A stretch of DNA of 64,000 nt from Datnioides undecimradiatus (GCA_008933995.1 WARS01003070.1:162501-226500), one strand, 5' to 3'; positions 34,961 through 48,680 are shown, counted from the first letter of the stretch. A program made the numbers and translations. The notes: generated by a model not told the origin, from the letters alone.

Positions 34961-37039
34961 TCAGAAACGTCAGAGGAGGGCGGGGCTAGAGGAGGGCGGA
35001 GTCATCATCATGGTCGCTGAGCTCCGTCTCTCTGTGGCGTGGAGCTGCAGTCTGCCAGGGCCACACGCCCCCTTCTGCCGCGGCCTCTGCTGCCTTTGTA
35101 GCCGCCTTTGCGCAGCCGTGAGGCGGCGTGGAGCTGCGGCAGCGGCCCGCTGACTGGCTGAATGTCTTTTTTTTTTAAGTTTCCGTTTGCAGGCCTGTGG
35201 TGTGAACGCAACATGTGAATGCAACGCTGTTATGTCATCACAGTGTGTTTACAGTACATGGTGCTGCAGACTCACTGGGGAAGTGGTTTTGATCATTTCC
35301 TTCTGATTTTCTTTGGGTTTGCACGAATCAGTGAGTCGATCCTTTCAGAGACTGAAAACATACCTCAGTCATCACTTTGACTGCACACACACCCCGACAC
35401 ACACACTGCTGCTTCATTTGGTGCATTCATTTAATCAGACTGAGCTCTGACTGCTGGATTAATAAATATAACACACACATTATCGGTTATCAAACTGATT
35501 CACTTCAGGATCGTTAGTTTAAATAAGGTGAAATTACTAAACAAAAAGTGTATATAGAATATACATTATATATTTTAGTGTATTTCCATGCATTATAAGC
35601 ACAAGTATTGAAGCCAGTTAAGGTAAATGGGTTAAATCATTATGAAAGGTTAAAACATGAATATTTTAGCTCAAAATTCAGATGTTTCACATTAAAATAA
35701 GATGAAAAGACAAAATGATGAACTATTAGCGTCAAATTTATGAGTTCAGTGAGTTGTTATGACTTTTACCAGTCAAATGTAACACATATGAAAATACATA
35801 AAATATAAAACCCATTTGTTGACTTATTATCTCATAAATGAGATTATGAGTGTTTGATGTTCTTCATTCTTAAAGTTCTTCCATTGACTTTTTGTCCGGA
35901 TCATTTGTTTCACTCAGAATCATTTTACTCAACTTTAGTTTTTATATTTTTGCATTTGTCAGATTTTATTTGCAGCGTTGCATTGTGGCCGTCACCATCA
36001 CCGGGCAGCGGCCATGTTTGCTGTCAGCACCTGGCTGGTTCACCAACAGCATGTCGGTATAGATTCAACATTTAAATATGGATCAAATGAAACTGTAACA
36101 GGTTGTTAATTAACTTGTTATCATCACTTGGTGACTTTACCGTTAGCAGCCAAACAACAAGCAGCTGATTGTTTCTCTCAGCAGCAGTGACCTGCTAACT
36201 GTTAGCTTCAGTTAGCCCAGTGTGTGTTTTATATGATATTAATAAACAGGTTAATATATCAGAGACGCTCTGTGTGTCTCTGTGTTTCTGGGTGTGATAA
36301 TCTGCCAGAACACTGACTCTGTTTATGATTTCTGCAAAAAAGGATATTGCTAACTGTAGCGTATTAGCTCCTCAGAGCGTAAGGGAAGCTTTTACATGTT
36401 GGATTCAGCAAAATGTTCAAAATAAAATCATTATTTTACAATAAAAACGCACAGAATCATGAAAACATGATTATTTCTTTCTTTCTGTCAGGACCTGTGT
36501 TTTTGGCGCTCAGACGAGCAGAGTTTGCTCATTACTGCAAATTAAAAACCATAAATTCAGATAATTAACATCTTCTCTCACGCACACTGGTTCAGGGAGG
36601 AGCTGGAGGCCTTCAGCAGGTTTCAGTCTGGGAGTTTTGGCTGACGTGGATGAGGCCAGTCTTCCTGCAGCTGAGGGGCCCCGCTCGGTTTTACAAGGCC
36701 TGCGTGTCTCGTTTGGCCCGTGCTCTGCTGCGACCTGATTGGCTAACACACATTTTATTGTCGCTGCCTCGGAAACCAGCCCGTCCTGAGGAGCAGCGGG
36801 TTTTAAAGGATCCAGAGAAAGAACACTGAGAGGAAGTCTGAGCGCGAGGCTGCAGAACAAAGGAAAACTGAACGTTCGAGGACAAAAACAGTGAAAATAG
36901 GATTTAATGTTAACGAGCTCGTTAACCCTCATTAGTTGAGTTGTAAACAAACATGGTGTCTCTCATACACAAACACCAGGTCCTCTCTGGTCTCTGTACA
37001 GACCTGGTCCTCCTCCTCCTGGTCCAGACAGCAGAATCC

Positions 37040-37335
37040 TGTAGAGAGACCTGCTGAGTCCTGCTGGGTCCTGCTGGGTCCTGCAGACATACAGAGCTTT
37101 CAAAGTCCTGCTGACCTGCTTAGACCTGCTAAATTTTGCAGGGTCTTACTGAGTCGTTCTGACGTGCTGAGCTCTCCAGATATAAAGAGTCTGGTAGACC
37201 TGCATAGTCCTGTAGAGTCCTGCTGAGTCCTGTAGACCTGCAGAGTCCTGTATAGTCTTGCATAGTCTTGCATAGTATGGTAGACCTGCAGAGTCCTTCA
37301 TAGTCCTGCACAGCCTGCACAGTCCTGAAGACTGG
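37040..37335. repeat. degenerate repeat of AGTCCTG and AGACCTGC words
   Basis: About 300 bases in which AGTCCTG(C/T), AGACCTGC and TAGTCTTGCA recur every 10-20 bases. A drifted minisatellite; the open frames across it are repeat by-products. Confidence 0.8.
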
Positions 37336-39136
37336 CTGAGGTCTCAGGTGCGGACTTGTTGCTGTGCAGCTGAAGAGTCTAAAAACAGCTTCCTGTGGGA
37401 GCGCCGGGTTTCATCCTCGCTCTCGACTCCCACAGCTTCAAACTGCAGCTTCTACTTTTAGGAACGTGGTTCACACCAAGACTGAGAATGCGTGCAGACG
37501 CTTCACAAACTGGGAACATTAGAGCACATTGGAGAACGTTGGAGAACGTTTGCTCTGATGTTTCCTGCACAACAACACATCTGCTTCATCATGATTGTGA
37601 GTTGTGATGAACCGGGTCAGTGTGTCTCGTTTGTTTGTTTTCATGTTTGTTTCTGTTTGTTTTATGAGCCTCAGCTGTTTATTTATGTTTATGATCTGTT
37701 CAGTCAGTTTGTTTCATGAGTTCGACCCACGCATGCTAATGTTAACGTGCTAACATCTGTTAGCCTGTAGGACATTCATTCAGACATTCGGACAGTTTGG
37801 ACATTCAGTTTCTCTGATGTCCAAACTTTTAGTTGTTTAACATTAGATGACATTTAGCCTCTCCTGTCTTCTCAGAGCGTCTCCGTCCTTCCTGCAGCGT
37901 CTCCGTTCGTCCTGCAGCGTCTAATAAAATAAAGTGAAAACCTGTTTTTACACACGAGCACCCAGCGGCTTCACTAAGCGACGTCATAAACGTGTTTTCA
38001 TATAAACCTGCTGACCTCATGAACAGCAGAAGAAGAGTGTGAGCTCCACCGTGACGTCGTCCAGCTTCGAACATGTTTTTCCTGCTCGGACTCGAATCCT
38101 TAGATTCCTGAGATGTTTCTGAATGGCGGGTTCAGCTCCATTGACTCCACGTGTCTTGTGAAGCTTCAGGTCAGAACACCTGAGACACGTTTAGCTTCCT
38201 GTAACACACAACAAGTTTGATTTACACACAAACAAATAGTCAGTCGTTACCTGGACACGCACCTGTTTGGACCTGTGACTTGGCGGCGTGGACTCGCTGA
38301 CTCATGCAGGAGTCAGTTCGTGCATCAGGTGGACTCCTAATCCCTGCGACGGCATCTGCAGGCTGCAGCCTGTCTGTGCCCGACTCGCCTCACCTGCAGG
38401 GACACGAACGCCCTGCGAGGAGGCATTCAAAGACACGTAACGTTACACAACAGCTGGAGCACATCTGTCACAGCTGTACCGACAGGAAGCGTCGCTCTCT
38501 TGCAGGAAGCGGGAAATTGTTTTCTTTCAGAGGTTTTATGAATTACGAATGAAGGGACACAGACTGGCGGCACCGTCCGACTGATCACATGACCGATACT
38601 GGCGGTCAGTGTGTGAGCTGATACAGTGGCGGGGGTCTACACCCATATACAACCAGTAATGATAAAATTGATATTATAATGATGAGATACCAATATGACA
38701 CTGATATCTCACTTGATGTCTCATTTGTGGATGAGTGAATATTGTTCAGTTCACAAAACTCACAGCAGATGCAGCAGCTTCCTGTTTCCTGTTTGTTTGT
38801 TTTCTCATGACAAAGTGTTTTCACATCCCAGTCTGTGATCAGCAGCAGGTCGACCACCTCAGGCCTGAAGACCCAGCAGCACAGCTGGAGACATGAGGAT
38901 TCACCTGCATAGGAAGGTAACAGGTAACTAAAGCTGTCAGACAAAAGTAATCGAGTAAAAGTACTTCATATTTAACTCTGAGATGTAATCATGTAGAAGT
39001 TTAAAGTCGAATAAATAGAAAAGTACAAATACCTCAAAGTAAATGTACTTAGTTACATTCTACTACTGGTGTGTGTGTGTGCATGCTAATGCTAACATGT
39101 TAGCGTAATGAACGCTCAGAGCGTATGTAGTGGTCA

Positions 39137-39243
39137 CACACATACACACACACGCTCACACACACTGCGTCTGTGTGTGCATGTGTGTGTGTGCGCGTGA
39201 ATGTGTGTGCGCGTGTATGTGTGTGTGCGTGTGTGTGCGCGCG
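39137..39243. repeat. composite CA/GT microsatellite
   Basis: CA-rich half followed by a GT-rich half with interspersed GC and AT steps. The two halves are complementary and could fold back. Confidence 0.85.
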
Positions 39244-39963
39244 TGCACAGAAATTGAAAAAGCTTTAAAAAACAGAAAATTGGGAGTATCGAGCACCAAA
39301 TGCCTCATACTGCATAACACACACACACACACACTCTCTCTCCTCCTGCCCTTCAACCTCGCTGAAGGTGAAACTCTTCGTCAGCTGCAGTTTGAGTTAT
39401 GACCTGCAGGGGGAGCAAGAGTCTGGTGGACGAGCAGGGCAATAATCGATTACTGATTACATGATTGATTGATTTATAGGTGATTGGGGGGGGGGGGGGC
39501 AGAAGAGAGGAGAAATCTGAATAAATCTATAATAAATGTTATATATTAAAATATTGAATTCATATTTAGTGACATTTATTTTCTCTTTGTTATGTTTTAA
39601 TTTATTTATGACTATAGTTTATTATTTATATATTAGATCTCTAATTTATATTCATCATATGAATTATCCATAAATCATGTTTGTGTTGTTTTTCTGTATT
39701 TCATATTTTCTGCAGAGAAATAAAATCATATTTTATGATGATGGGTTTAATTTTCGACACTTGGATTTGAACTGATGACTTTACACTTTCTTTATTTATT
39801 GTTTGTTTGTGTTTGTTTATTGGGCAGTCACTCGCTTCATGTCGAATCATGTTTGTGTCAATAAAGCCTGGATTTGAAGTCGAAGGAAATGAGAGCAGGA
39901 AGTAAAATAAAGAGGAAACAAACAGTCGAGTCCAGACATGTAAGGTTGTGCGTTCAGCAGGAA

Positions 39964-39981
39964 GTGTGTGAATGTGTGTGT

Positions 39982-40018
<37 letters not shown>
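39964..40018. repeat. (GT)n microsatellite
   Basis: About 54 bases of GT with a few interruptions. Confidence 0.93.
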
Positions 40019-40021
<3 letters not shown>

Positions 40022-40606
40022 ACAGGATGCTGAGGAGTCAGTGCAGTTACTGCAGTCGCAGCAGAACAGCAAGCAGAGAGCAGCTGGTTTTGAAGTGTCA
40101 CATGACCAAATGTTTGCAGAGAAGGTTTAACAGAAGAAGAAGAAGCAGCTTCCTGCTCGCCATCGCCTGCACCATCCTTCGTCCCGTGTCAGCACTGCTC
40201 CCCTCCCGCAGGTCTGTTGCCCTCTCACTGGCGCCACCTGCTGCTGAAGCAACCAGAGGGCAGACACCTGACGTAACCATGGCAACAACATCATTACCTG
40301 CCAGCTTCGGGTGGAGACATGAGGCCAATAACTGATAATAATGACTCAACAACAGGGGATGAAAACAAACAAACAATAAAAACAAACAATTTATTAAATG
40401 TTTAATTTATGTTTTCAAGACACATTTGATTCAGTCAATAGAAACTGTTTTGTTGTTGAGACATGAACATGAAGGAGAGGACGTGATACCGTGTGTGTGT
40501 GTGTGCCTGTTGCTGTGGTTACAGAGTCGTGACAACAGTGTGACCTCCACTGCAACTTTTCTGCTGAGTCTCAGATTGTCTTAAAACACGCAACAACTTC
40601 CTGCGC

Positions 40607-40752
40607 GCGCGCACACACACACACACAGAGTCTCACACACACACACACATAGTCATATACACACACACAGACTCATATACACACACACACACACACACAC
40701 ACAGAGTCATATACACACACAGAGAGAGTCTCACACACACACACACACACAG
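40607..40752. repeat. CA microsatellite with AGAGTC(A)TATA interruptions
   Basis: Several CA runs separated by AGAGTCTC, AGTCATATA and AGACTCATATA, giving a second-order repeat. Confidence 0.9.
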
Positions 40753-40988
40753 GAATAAAATCATTATTGTTAAAAAAATGTTTAAAATGTTGCGTCTTTA
40801 TTTTGAACCCGTTGTTTTGAAATATTCATACATTTTCTGACTTCTGTGACATTTAAAATGATTTTTCCTCTTTCATTTTTCATGTTCATCTGTCTGTGCA
40901 GGTGAACACACTCGCTGTGTGTTTGTCCTGACGGGGCTGATAACGAGCTGAAAGCGTGATCTCGCTCTGACTGACGCCTCACCGAGTC

Positions 40989-41109
40989 TTTAAAAGCAGC
41001 AGCAGCTCGGCGTTGGATCACAGAGCAGGACGCAGCGCAGAGACGCACCTTCATCACCATCACCACCTTCATCACCATCATCACCATCATCACATTCATC
41101 ACTCTGAAG
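40989..41109 (+). promoter_or_regulatory. candidate promoter and non-coding first exon of perforin
   Basis: TTTAAAAG at 40989-40996 is followed by an exon-like segment rich in CATCACCAT triplets that ends in a donor-like CTCTGAAG|GTCAGG at 41109. The coding exon has an acceptor-like CTCCTTCAG at 41876-41884, seven bases before the ATG. This gives a 5' UTR intron of about 775 bases. Inferred from sites only. Confidence 0.45.
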
Positions 41110-41891
41110 GTCAGGGTTTTCTCTGAAAATGAAGAAATTAAACTTTATTTTCAGTCAAGTTATTACTAATATTATTCTCATTATTATTATTAATGAAACT
41201 TAATTAATTAATGAAACACAAAACTTCTCTGAATATTAATGAGCTTATTTCTGCTTCAGTCAAATTTAAAAACAGTGAAATATTAAAATAATGAAGCTGA
41301 CAGAACAGAATCATTTTGAACCAACATCATTTGTTTTCAATTAAAATTTAAAGTTAATTTCTTGTCATCAGTGACACAGAGCGCAGAAAATCACCATGAT
41401 GAAGTCAAACGTGACCAGAATGAAACAGGAAATAACTCAGAATATTGTATATTGTCCTAAAAGCCAAATGTTTAAATATTTATATTTTTAAAAAGTTTAA
41501 AATGAAAGTTCACAAACTAAAATGAGTCAAAATAATTTTTAATCGTCCACAGTTTGAAACCTTTGATCTTCTGTAGAGACAAATAAAATAATAATTCACT
41601 GAGAAGAGTTCATCTGAATAAATTGGATATTTTGAGCGACACTGCTGTTTTAGGATTAATAACGAGACGTTACAGCTCTGCAGCTCATTTATCAGCTAAC
41701 AAACCATTAAAACAACCTTTTATTATCAGCTTATATATTTATAGTGAATCACGATCAAAGTTTTAGTAAAAAACATTAAAAAACAAACTATTTTATTTAA
41801 AGTTAAATGTGAGAAACAGAATTGATTTTGTTGATTTTGAAAGTTTCTCAGTGTTTTCACAGTTTTTACTGTCTCCTCCTTCAGTCTGACG

Positions 41892-43668
41892 ATGCTCTCC
41901 TCCTCCTCCTCATCCCTCCGTCGCCTCCTGCTGCTCCTCCTGCTCCTCCCTTGGTCTTGGGCCTGTCAGACTAGCTCCTTCACCGAGTGTCAGCAGGTTC
42001 CCTTCGTTCCCGGTCACAATCTGGCCGGCGAAGGTTTTGATGTGGTGAAGATGCAGACGAGCGGCGCCAGCGTGGTCAATGTCAGGGAGTTCATGGTGGG
42101 AGGAGTCAAGGGGAACTGCACCGTGTGCCACAACCGCCTTCTCAACCAGGTCCCAGAACTTATACTCATTACAGTATAAAAGTAATCTGTTACTAATAAA
42201 AGCCCTGCAAAACCTTTAAATGTATTATTAACTACGAGCTGCAGTAGTTTACGGAGAATTTACATTTTCACAGTGGTCCAAGGAGTTAAATGACCTTTTT
42301 GCCATTTTTTGTGTAATTAACAAATGAAATTACAAACAATTTGGAGCCAAATATGAAAATTTGAACATATTAGAAATCAGTAAGTCTAAAGTATTGATTA
42401 TTATTGCTAGTTACCTGAATAACTGAGTAATCCTGCTGGATACAAAACTTCCACTGGCAAACAGGATGTTATCATCAGCATAGAGATGAACGCTGCTACA
42501 CTCAGTTAGAGAATGAACATTATTTATGTCGTGTGTTAATCAAAGTGGGCCTAACATGGATCCCAGAGGGACACCAGACGTTACAAAGGGAGAAGTGTTG
42601 CAGAGTCAGATATTATATAATTATATTTCTGGAGTTTCTGGACGTCCTGTTACTGTTAAATATTTCCTGCCACTAATTTATATTTTTAGACCAAACAGAG
42701 AAAACAAATATATGACCCAAACCAACTCAGCAGCAACATCAGAGCTTTTAGAGCAGCATTTAGCTCAGTTTTGTGTTAGCATGATGTGTACAGCAACATG
42801 ACACTGCTAACTCATTCACTGATAATTGGGTCATCATCATTTTTATTGCTTCCTCTCTGGTTCTGAGAAAAACAAATAGAAGAAAATGAAGTTTTATGTC
42901 CAAAACAGGAACAAAGGGCTAGTTAGCCCATGCTAGCTGACCCTCTGACTTTGAATTAGTCACATTGATAGTGTTCTGGATTAGCTAGTTGTATGCTAAT
43001 GATAATGCTAATAATACTGTCTTTTGATCCACTGTTGATTTTTACTTTGTCCCTTGTGAAGTTGAGAGGCTTCGTCTGTGAATTAGCAGACTGACGGTTC
43101 ACAGCTCCGGTCTTATTTAAAGATTCAGTTACTCGATGCAAACACTGCATCAGGGATGATGAAGTATTTCATGTACTTCCTCCTCAAACAGACCCAGAAG
43201 CTCCCGGTGTCGGTTCTGGACTGGAGGATTAAGGTCAGTGGAAAAAAGTAGATCATTTATTAATAATAAAAGAACAATTTAATGTGGATGTTAATGTGTC
43301 AAAGTACCAGCACCACAGCAAAGTTGTTGAGTACAGTAGTTGAGTAAATGTACTCAGTTACTTTACACCACTGTCTTTATGCATATGTGAATCTCTGTAC
43401 TATGAGATGGCCATCTAAAGGTGTAACAATTCAGTTCAATTCAATTCAGTTTTATTTATATAGCACCAATTCACAACAAAAGTCATCTCAGGGCACTTTA
43501 CAAACAGAGCGGGTCTAGACCACACTCATTACTGTTAGTTACACCCAACAGTTCCACCATGAGCAAGCACTTGGCAACAGTGGCAAGGAAAAACTTCCTT
43601 TAACAGGCAGAAACCTTGGGCAGATCCTGGATCAGGGTGGACGACCATCTGCCTTGACCGGTTAGGGT

Positions 43669-43703
<35 letters not shown>

Positions 43704-46413
43704 ATATAGAATAATGACAGCAAATGGCAGGACACGGGGGCAGGTCGGTGGAGCCACAGATCAGATGTTCCTGTAACAGCATTACCAGGCGTCCTCTCTG
43801 TCCTCAGGTGCAGTGTCGGCGCAGCCTGAGCAGTAGGATCTTCGAATCAAGTCAGTCCGTCATGAAAGAGACCAGTTCGTCTCTGAGCGCCAGCTGGAAG
43901 GTAGGAACCTTCTCTCATTATCCTGAAGGAAGCAACAAAACAACAAAGTCGTTCACTGTACCTGTCATGATGTGACTCAGGTGGGCCTCAGCATTGCTGG
44001 ACTCGCCGGGTTTGCAGTCGGGGGGTCTCACTCCAAATCATCAAGTTTTGCGGAGAGCCACAGCAGGAAGGACAAGTTCTCCTTCACCACCCACGAATTC
44101 AAATGCAAATACTACACGTGAGTTATGAGCTTTGGTTGTTTGTGCCAACGCATCCTCATACCTGAACAACCACCTATACGCTAAATTCTGTCAGTGCTCC
44201 TAATGAAGAGCGACAAGCTGGACAAACGTGTGGTCAACACTGTGCTTGGTTAGGTTCTGGTTTGGGTTGAAATAAGTTGTTTGGCTCTCAGCAACTCGTT
44301 CTGGTCCATCCACCCCAATATCCTCCCTACGCAGACTTTGGCGCTTTTTATGCCACATCACATGACTTCCTCATTCGCACCTGTCATAGCTACTATGACC
44401 ATATAGAGGTCACCACCTGACAGTAACTATGTTCATTGTAATAAGACTGTTGCATAGACGACCTGTGCATCCATGTTTTTCGGGAGGATGGTTGGTTCTT
44501 TCCAGGTACACATATTAGCCATTACATTAGTTGCTACTAGCATAAAACAATCCCGGTATCTTACTATTGTGGTTAACGTAGGCACCAGGTTTGGCCAAAA
44601 ACAGGAATGTGTGGAATAAAAGCCATGGTTTATCTGTTTCTGCTGCTTTTCAAACATCCATCATCAGTCCAACAGGACAGTGGACGACTCTTGGTGAAGA
44701 AAACAAGACTTCATCAAAGCTCTCTTCTTCTTCACCTTCAGCTTCCGTCTTCATTCCCAACCTCAGCTGAGCAAAGATTTTGAAATTTCCCTGAAGAACC
44801 TCCCTTCCACCTACGACCACAAGAACACTTCTGCTTTCCAACAGTTCATCTCTGTCTATGGGACCCACTTCATCCGCAGGGTTAACCTCGGGGGTCGAGT
44901 GCACTCCATCACTGCCATCCGGACTTGTGAGGCGTCCATGAACAAGATGTCCATCCACACCGTCAGTAACTGCCTGTCCGCCGAGGCCAGCGCGACCATC
45001 AAAGGCATCTCTGTGGGCGCCGCCTCCAGCTTCTGCCACGCCAAGAGCAAGAGCCTCAAAACCGGAGCCACCTTCAGCCAGGCCTTCTCTGACCGTACCA
45101 CCGAGGTTCTGGGAGGGGATGGGGATGTTGGAGACCTCCTGTTCCACCCAAATGGTGTCGCAGGGTACAAGAAGTGGCTCAGTTCCCTGAAGAGAGTCCC
45201 GGGTGTGGTGTCCTACCAGATCAGCCCCCTGCACCTACTGGTGAGGAACAAATGAAGTTGGGAGATTATCATTTACATTTTTTTCCTTTTCTATAAAGTG
45301 TTTGGGTTGAGTGACCAAGCTCCACCTTGAGATGCATTTGCCATCACTGGAAAACTACAGCCTAAATATTCAAACCATTTTCATTGCTGATCAACTAATG
45401 TAATGTAACATTAGTATGTTGGCAGGCTAACTTCTGAAGGGGCTATCACTGTCTGGAGGTAAAGGGTTTACAGGTAGAAAGGAATTTTCAACCACATAAA
45501 TTCATCTGCTCTCCAGGTACCAGACAACCCCATCCTGAAGTCGAGCCTACGTGACGCCATCAGTGACTACATCCGCAAAAGTGCCAAGTCGCTCAGCTGC
45601 CCGGCCAACTGCAAGGTTGGCGCCCGCAACAAGAACTGCGCTTGTCAGTGCAGAGGACACCGCATGGTCAACTCCAACTGCTGCCCTGCTGAGCCCGGCG
45701 TGGCTCGGATGAATGTAACGGTGTTGCGAGCCACGGGGCTGTGGGGCGACTACTTCTCCAAGACGGACGGATACGTGAAGGTTTTCTATGGTAGAGAAGG
45801 AGCCACGACGCCGGTGATCTGGAACAACGACTTCCCCACCTGGAACTACCTCATTCAGTTTGGAACAGTGAACCTACAGCACAAGCAGTGAGTGAAGCTA
45901 ATCTCTAATCTGGCTCTAATGCTCTCAGATACCATGTCTGCAGACTAAAGGACCTCAGTCTGATAATAGTCCAGTCTGACAGAGCTGGGGTGTAAAAGTG
46001 AACCTTCAGTGAACCGTCAATTCAGTTTTCGTGCTAAACTAAGCTAAGCTAACCGGCTGCTCTCTTTTGATGCTGTCACAGCTCTGCAACTGTACTTCCT
46101 TTGCAGACCAATCCGTTTTGAAGTCTGGGACCGAGACAACCGCTGGAATGATGACCTGCTGGGCAGCGTGAAACTCATCCCCATGATGGGCACCAACATC
46201 AACAAGAGGTTTCGTCTGAAACACGGCTCGCTGTTCGTATCCATGTCTGCAGTGTGTGCGCCCAGCCTGCAGGGGTCGCTGTGCGAGCAGTATGCCGCTT
46301 CGCCAGGCTACCAGGACATGATGGTACACAAGAAGGAGGACCAGGATGACCATGGGGGTTTGGGAGGGTCAGGTCCTGAGGCCGCTGAGGCTCATAGCAG
46401 CTCTGCAATTTGA
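41892..46413 (+). CDS. prf1: perforin-1, complete
   Basis: Pore-forming effector of cytotoxic lymphocytes: stored in granules, released at the synapse, it binds target membrane through a calcium-dependent C2 domain and forms a ring-shaped pore. Coding exons: 41892-42149, 43192-43233, 43808-43900, 43981-44117, 44742-45240, 45517-45887 and 46107-46413. They sum to 1707 bases (568 residues; human perforin has 555). Residues 1 to about 24 are a Leu-rich signal peptide. The MACPF signature YGTHF is at 216-220, followed by a Gly-Gly. A Cys-rich EGF-like segment spans about 371-399. The C2 domain starts near 406, with candidate calcium ligands D421, D427, D475 and D477. The C-terminus is acidic and Ser-rich. 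The second coding exon is only 42 bases. No break is seen. It is transcribed in the same direction as psmd3 and csf3. Fish often have several perforin copies; only this one is in the window. Confidence 0.95.
42425..42610 (-). mobile_element. non-LTR retrotransposon fragment in perforin intron 1
   Basis: Read on the minus strand, the fragment gives SGVPLGSMLGPL followed after decay by HLYADDNILFASG. These are two consecutive reverse-transcriptase motifs, the PQG-like block and the YADD catalytic core. There are stops and frame breaks between them. Only a small, inactive part of the element remains. Confidence 0.75.
43430..43702. repeat. dispersed teleost repeat, copy 1, with GA run
   Basis: Begins with CAATTCAGTTTTATTTATAT and contains CATCTCAGGGCACTTTACAA and CACCATGAGCAAG. 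It matches the copy at 55235-55425 with about 90% identity over about 180 bases by eye. It ends in a GA dinucleotide run (43673-43700). It sits in perforin intron 2. Family name not known to me. Confidence 0.8.
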
Positions 46414-46485
46414 ATTGAATCCTTTTATAGCTTTAGTCTTAGATTAGCTGGATTTGCTCTTTGATGTTTGTCTCACGCTCGTCAA

Positions 46486-46491
46486 ATTAAA
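46486..46491 (+). terminator. candidate polyadenylation signal of perforin
   Basis: ATTAAA 72 bases after the perforin stop codon, followed by T/GT-rich bases. The AATAAA at 46837-46842 is a distal alternative. Confidence 0.5.
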
Positions 46492-47193
46492 CATTTTGAA
46501 TCTGTGATGAAGACTTTTCCGATGCTTTAGCTTCTGCTGTGGCTAACAGCTATGTTAGCATGTGTTTCACTCAAACAGGTTTTGTTTAAGTGTTAGCACT
46601 TAGTAAACAAAAAAAGATGATTTTTATTTTTTAAACTCATTACTGTCGTCACTTGTTCATGTGGATCTGTATTTAACCTGAGATATGAAATGAAATGAAT
46701 CATTAGACGTGTGATGATGTTTACAATTTGTCTAATTAATCAATTAATTTAATTAATCTCGGCCATTTGTTTGTAAAAGTCCTGGGGTGAAGTTTTAGAG
46801 AGTAAAGACTCGTACTGATCAGATGATGATGCTGACAATAAACCTGATGTTTTAGCTGCTGTTGTTTCATGCTAACAACATGCTAACAACATGCTAATGA
46901 TTTGCTAATAAACAAACACACTTTGGAAATGATATTACTGGTGTTATTATGAATACTGCTGTCAGAGATGTGTCTGTTGTAAACAGTTGTCAGCAGTGTT
47001 GACTGTGTTTTAACTGTAACCGTCACACACTGCACACACTGCTGACTGTGTAACACCTACATGCAGCAACACACACACACACACAATGATTAGTCAGTTA
47101 TTCGCTCTTGATGCAGAAAAAATATGTGAAAAACTTGTTTTTGTCTCCTAAGCACAAAGAAAATGTGTCAGTAAAGGGAGCAATGTTCAAATA

Positions 47194-47196
<3 letters not shown>

Positions 47197-47247
<51 letters not shown>
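47197..47247. repeat. (GT)n microsatellite
   Basis: About 50 bases of perfect GT. Confidence 0.95.
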
Positions 47248-47250
<3 letters not shown>

Positions 47251-48203
47251 GGCTGTTTCTAGCTTTGTGGGGGCCCTGTGCTAGATGCTGTTTGGGGGCC
47301 CCTAGTTTGTCAAACTACGATGGAGAGATTCCTAACCCTTTAGATGATTCATGAAGATCCACAATCTATTACACTTCACGAGCAAAACAGGCCACAGTCA
47401 TGATGACCTCTCGTATTAAAATTAAACATCTTCAGATGAGCCACTCAGGCACGTTAAACCCATAAAAAGCAATAATACAAGGAAAACAACAATCGTCTAT
47501 ACGTCAGTAAATAAAACAGATATTGAGCGTTTTTAAAAATGTTTACTGTAGATTTTGAGCCTGAAATAAAAACCAGCATCTATTTTAAAGAAACAAAGCA
47601 ACACCAAAGATAATACTTATATATTTAACATCACAGTGTCACCCTCATCACCATCACACTTATATATATATCATCAGGAGGAGGTCCTGAGGAATATGAA
47701 GGTCCTGGCTTCCTGGTCAGGACATTCTGCAGACCCCTCTGCTTCAACACCTGGAGCTCCAGAACAGTTTAGTCTTGCTCCTGCAAAGACAGAGCTCCTC
47801 AGGTTACCAAGCAAAACAGATCACAAGCATATTCCTATTTGATAATGGCAGAGATGTTGCACTAACACAGAAATTCATCATCTGTTTTATATTAAACTTT
47901 GTATTGTACAGTGTCCCTTTAAAGCGTGTCCCCAGTTACAAAGCTGTCACTTCACAACACCCCCTCCCTCCCTGCTATAACGTGACAGGTCTGGTGTCAC
48001 CTCAGTCAGTCATGAAGCCAACACTAAAGCTGGGCTTATGAGCATATGCGTCCTAGCCAGCTAACTAGCATTTACCCGAGGCTAGCTGAGCTAGCCTGCA
48101 GGACAAATAACAAACTTGCTAAAAACTTGGTTACACCTCCTCCATCCACCACACACCATGAATACCTGCCTTACCTTTATCCTCTGACCGATTTTCTTCC
48201 TCT

Positions 48204-48281
48204 GTGTGTGTGTGACTGAGTGAATGTGTGTGTGTGTGTGTGACTGAGTGTGTGTGTGTGTGCGTGTGTGTGTGTGTGTTG
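48204..48281. repeat. GT microsatellite with GACTGAGT interruptions
   Basis: GT runs separated by GACTGAGTGAAT and GACTGAGT. Confidence 0.9.
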
Positions 48282-48680
48282 GTAGTTTTACCTGTTTTTC
48301 CTTTAATGACTCTGCCGTGTTGATGCTGAGGCGTAGCTGTTGCTGATTGGTTGATCAGACTCTGCAGCCAATCATGTTTCCATGATATTAGTTGATGTCT
48401 GTGGGCCTCAGGGGCATTAAACTCAAATTAACCCTTTAAACTGTACTTAATTCCAGTAACCAAGTAAATGTACTCAATTACTTTGCAGCGCTGTGAGTGA
48501 GTGAAGAGGATAGGCCCGGTGGAGGCGGCACCACCTGCAGGTGAGCTGTTGTTGTGTGAACGTGTCTGATCACTAACGACTGTTCACACGTTAAACTTTA
48601 AATAAAGGTTCATCTTTTCAGAGGAGGGTCCTCGCAGGCCTGCTGTCCATTTACCGTGGAGACGGGAGGAAAACCAGATA

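Larger units (their letters stand above)
33341..40988. other. intergenic, no supported gene
   Basis: Between a minus-strand CpG promoter and the perforin gene. No known protein is recognised. It holds a short tandem duplication (34482-34604), a GC-rich block with CCAAT-like words (34690-35150), a degenerate 13-base repeat (37040-37335), TTAGCATGC words near 37.73 and 39.09 kb, CA/GT microsatellites and a G run (39487-39499). One Arg/Gly-rich minus-strand frame at 35029-35178 is uncertain. Confidence 0.55.

Noticed and set aside
38080..38110. tRNA-like GACTCGAATCC word
   Set aside because: No matching acceptor, D or anticodon stems nearby.
40098..40385. short frames near 40.2 kb on both strands
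   Set aside because: No conserved motif and no splice context; frames on both strands are equally long.
44650..45234. 194-codon minus-strand frame opposite perforin exon 5
   Set aside because: Antisense shadow of a 499-base coding exon.
47248..47340. GGGGGCCC-rich stretch that might be a transposon end
   Set aside because: The paired end and target duplication could not be found.
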